From an uncultured Phascolarctobacterium sp. (lineage in GTDB: Bacteria; Bacillota; Negativicutes; Acidaminococcales; Acidaminococcaceae): a stretch of DNA of 5,366 nt. The notes beneath the pieces are model-generated. The model saw nothing but the letters and a program-made list of their open reading frames with translations, had not been told where the DNA came from and did not search any database. The stretch covers positions 1-5,366 of the forward strand of contig USHB01000119.1 of assembly GCA_900554395.1 (NCBI GenBank), read 5' to 3'. The translations under genes were made by a program, and so were the position numbers. How positions within the stretch are numbered: position 1 is the stretch's first letter; each line of letters starts with the position of its first letter. This document shows positions 5,108-5,366 of the stretch, one piece after another.

Positions 5108-5114
5108 CCTCCTT
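5108..5114 (-). promoter_or_regulatory. Strong ribosome binding site AAGGAGG fixing the AraC start
   Basis: A near-perfect anti-Shine-Dalgarno match lies 6 bases before the ATG at 5101. It settles the start against longer in-frame options that read through the promoter and terminator upstream. Confidence 0.8.
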
Positions 5115-5122
5115 AAAATAAT

Positions 5123-5130
5123 ATTATAGC
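5123..5130 (-). promoter_or_regulatory. Extended -10 promoter of the AraC-EamA operon
   Basis: The minus strand has TG-C-TATAAT, with a perfect -10 at 5123-5128 and the TG extension at 5129-5131. The hexamer 17 bases upstream is poor (AGACCC), which fits an extended -10 promoter or one needing an activator such as the AraC protein itself. Transcription would begin near 5116, leaving a leader of only about 15 bases, just enough for the ribosome binding site. Confidence 0.6.
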
Positions 5131-5170
5131 AAAAAGGCAGCGGCGGGTCTTGCATAAAAACGTCAAAATA

Positions 5171-5198
5171 AAAAAGGCCGCCGTAAGGCAGCCTTTTT
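5171..5198 (-). terminator. Intrinsic terminator of the right-edge gene
   Basis: Read on the minus strand, AAAAAGGCTGCC pairs with GGCGGCCTTTTT over 12 positions (one a U-G pair) around the loop TTAC, and a T-rich tail follows. It begins 6 bases after the stop codon of the gene ending at 5205 and lies upstream of the araC promoter, insulating it. Its sequence is unrelated to the other two terminators. Confidence 0.85.
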
Positions 5199-5204
5199 AA
5201 AGTA

Positions 5205-5366
5205 TTAAGCAAGTTCTTTCGGTTCTTCCGTAAATGAATAAACCGTTGCTTTCATATTTTCGAGGTAAAATACAGTCATAATGCCGTCATCGGCGTTATA
5301 CATTCTTGTAAGGGTGGGCACTGCTTCAAGCATGGCTACGCGTGCTTCACGGCGTTCATCAAATTT
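5205..5366 (-). CDS. Unrecognised protein, C-terminal fragment (5' end outside window)
   Basis: A reading frame enters from the right edge and ends with TAA at 5205-5207, giving 53 residues that begin KFDERREARVAMLEAVPTL and end SFTEEPKELA. The composition is that of a soluble, acidic-ended protein; no motif or membrane segment is visible and I do not recognise a family. The stop is followed after 6 bases by a convincing terminator on the same strand, which is the main evidence that this is a real gene end. It is separated from the AraC-EamA operon by that terminator and the araC promoter, so it is probably an independent transcription unit with an unrelated function. Confidence 0.7.
   Translation of the reverse strand, partial: KFDERREARVAMLEAVPTLTRMYNADDGIMTVFYLENMKATVYSFTEEPKELA

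Noticed and set aside
5161..5166. TTGACG on the minus strand as the -35 box of the araC promoter
   Set aside because: It lies about 32 bases from the TATAAT, far beyond a workable spacer; the extended -10 explains the promoter without it.
5102..5212. N-terminal extension of the AraC-family protein to 304 residues
   Set aside because: The extension reads through a terminator and an extended -10 promoter and overlaps the end of the neighbouring gene, while an ideal ribosome binding site serves the ATG at 5101.

Overview
The window looks like a chromosomal stretch from an anaerobic, probably gut-associated bacterium with moderate GC content. Three things suggest this: a cluster of clostridial/Negativicutes-style flavodoxin-fold oxidoreductases, strong AAGGAG-type ribosome binding sites before most genes, and a secreted protein with an ordinary Sec signal peptide. 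My best guess is a diderm Firmicute of the Negativicutes type. This is inference from style and not a marker-based assignment; another gut diderm is possible. I see no phage, transposon, CRISPR or RNA gene.

Layout from left to right. (1) Positions 1-99 hold the last 32 codons of the tRNA thiouridylase gene mnmA. A secreted, E/Q/A/P-rich protein of unknown function (103-1092) follows 3 bases later, with its ribosome binding site inside mnmA. (2) A long hairpin terminator (1101-1154) separates this pair from a convergent three-gene operon on the minus strand. That operon runs 2895 to 1153 and encodes three flavodoxin-fold proteins: an Isf-like one with a CX2CX2CX6C cysteine cluster, a paralogue with an altered cluster, and one with an N-terminal membrane anchor. 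(3) A divergent HxlR-family regulator (3048-3380) shares a 152-base control region with the operon. This region holds two face-to-face overlapping promoters and a 15-base perfect palindrome that is a good operator candidate. (4) A second hairpin terminator (3386-3437) is a clear copy of the first in the opposite orientation. It separates hxlR from a convergent minus-strand pair: an AraC-family regulator (5101-4298) and an EamA/DMT transporter (4308-3436) whose reading frames overlap by 11 bases. (5) At the right edge, the 3' end of an unrecognised minus-strand gene (5366-5205) ends at its own terminator.

Two regulator-plus-effector modules stand out. HxlR with three flavodoxin-fold proteins resembles known quinone/electrophile or disulfide-stress modules. 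AraC with EamA resembles a substrate-inducible exporter. Regulator specificity and substrates cannot be read from the sequence. The most unusual non-coding signal is the 44-45 base palindromic repeat used as a terminator at both convergent gene junctions.
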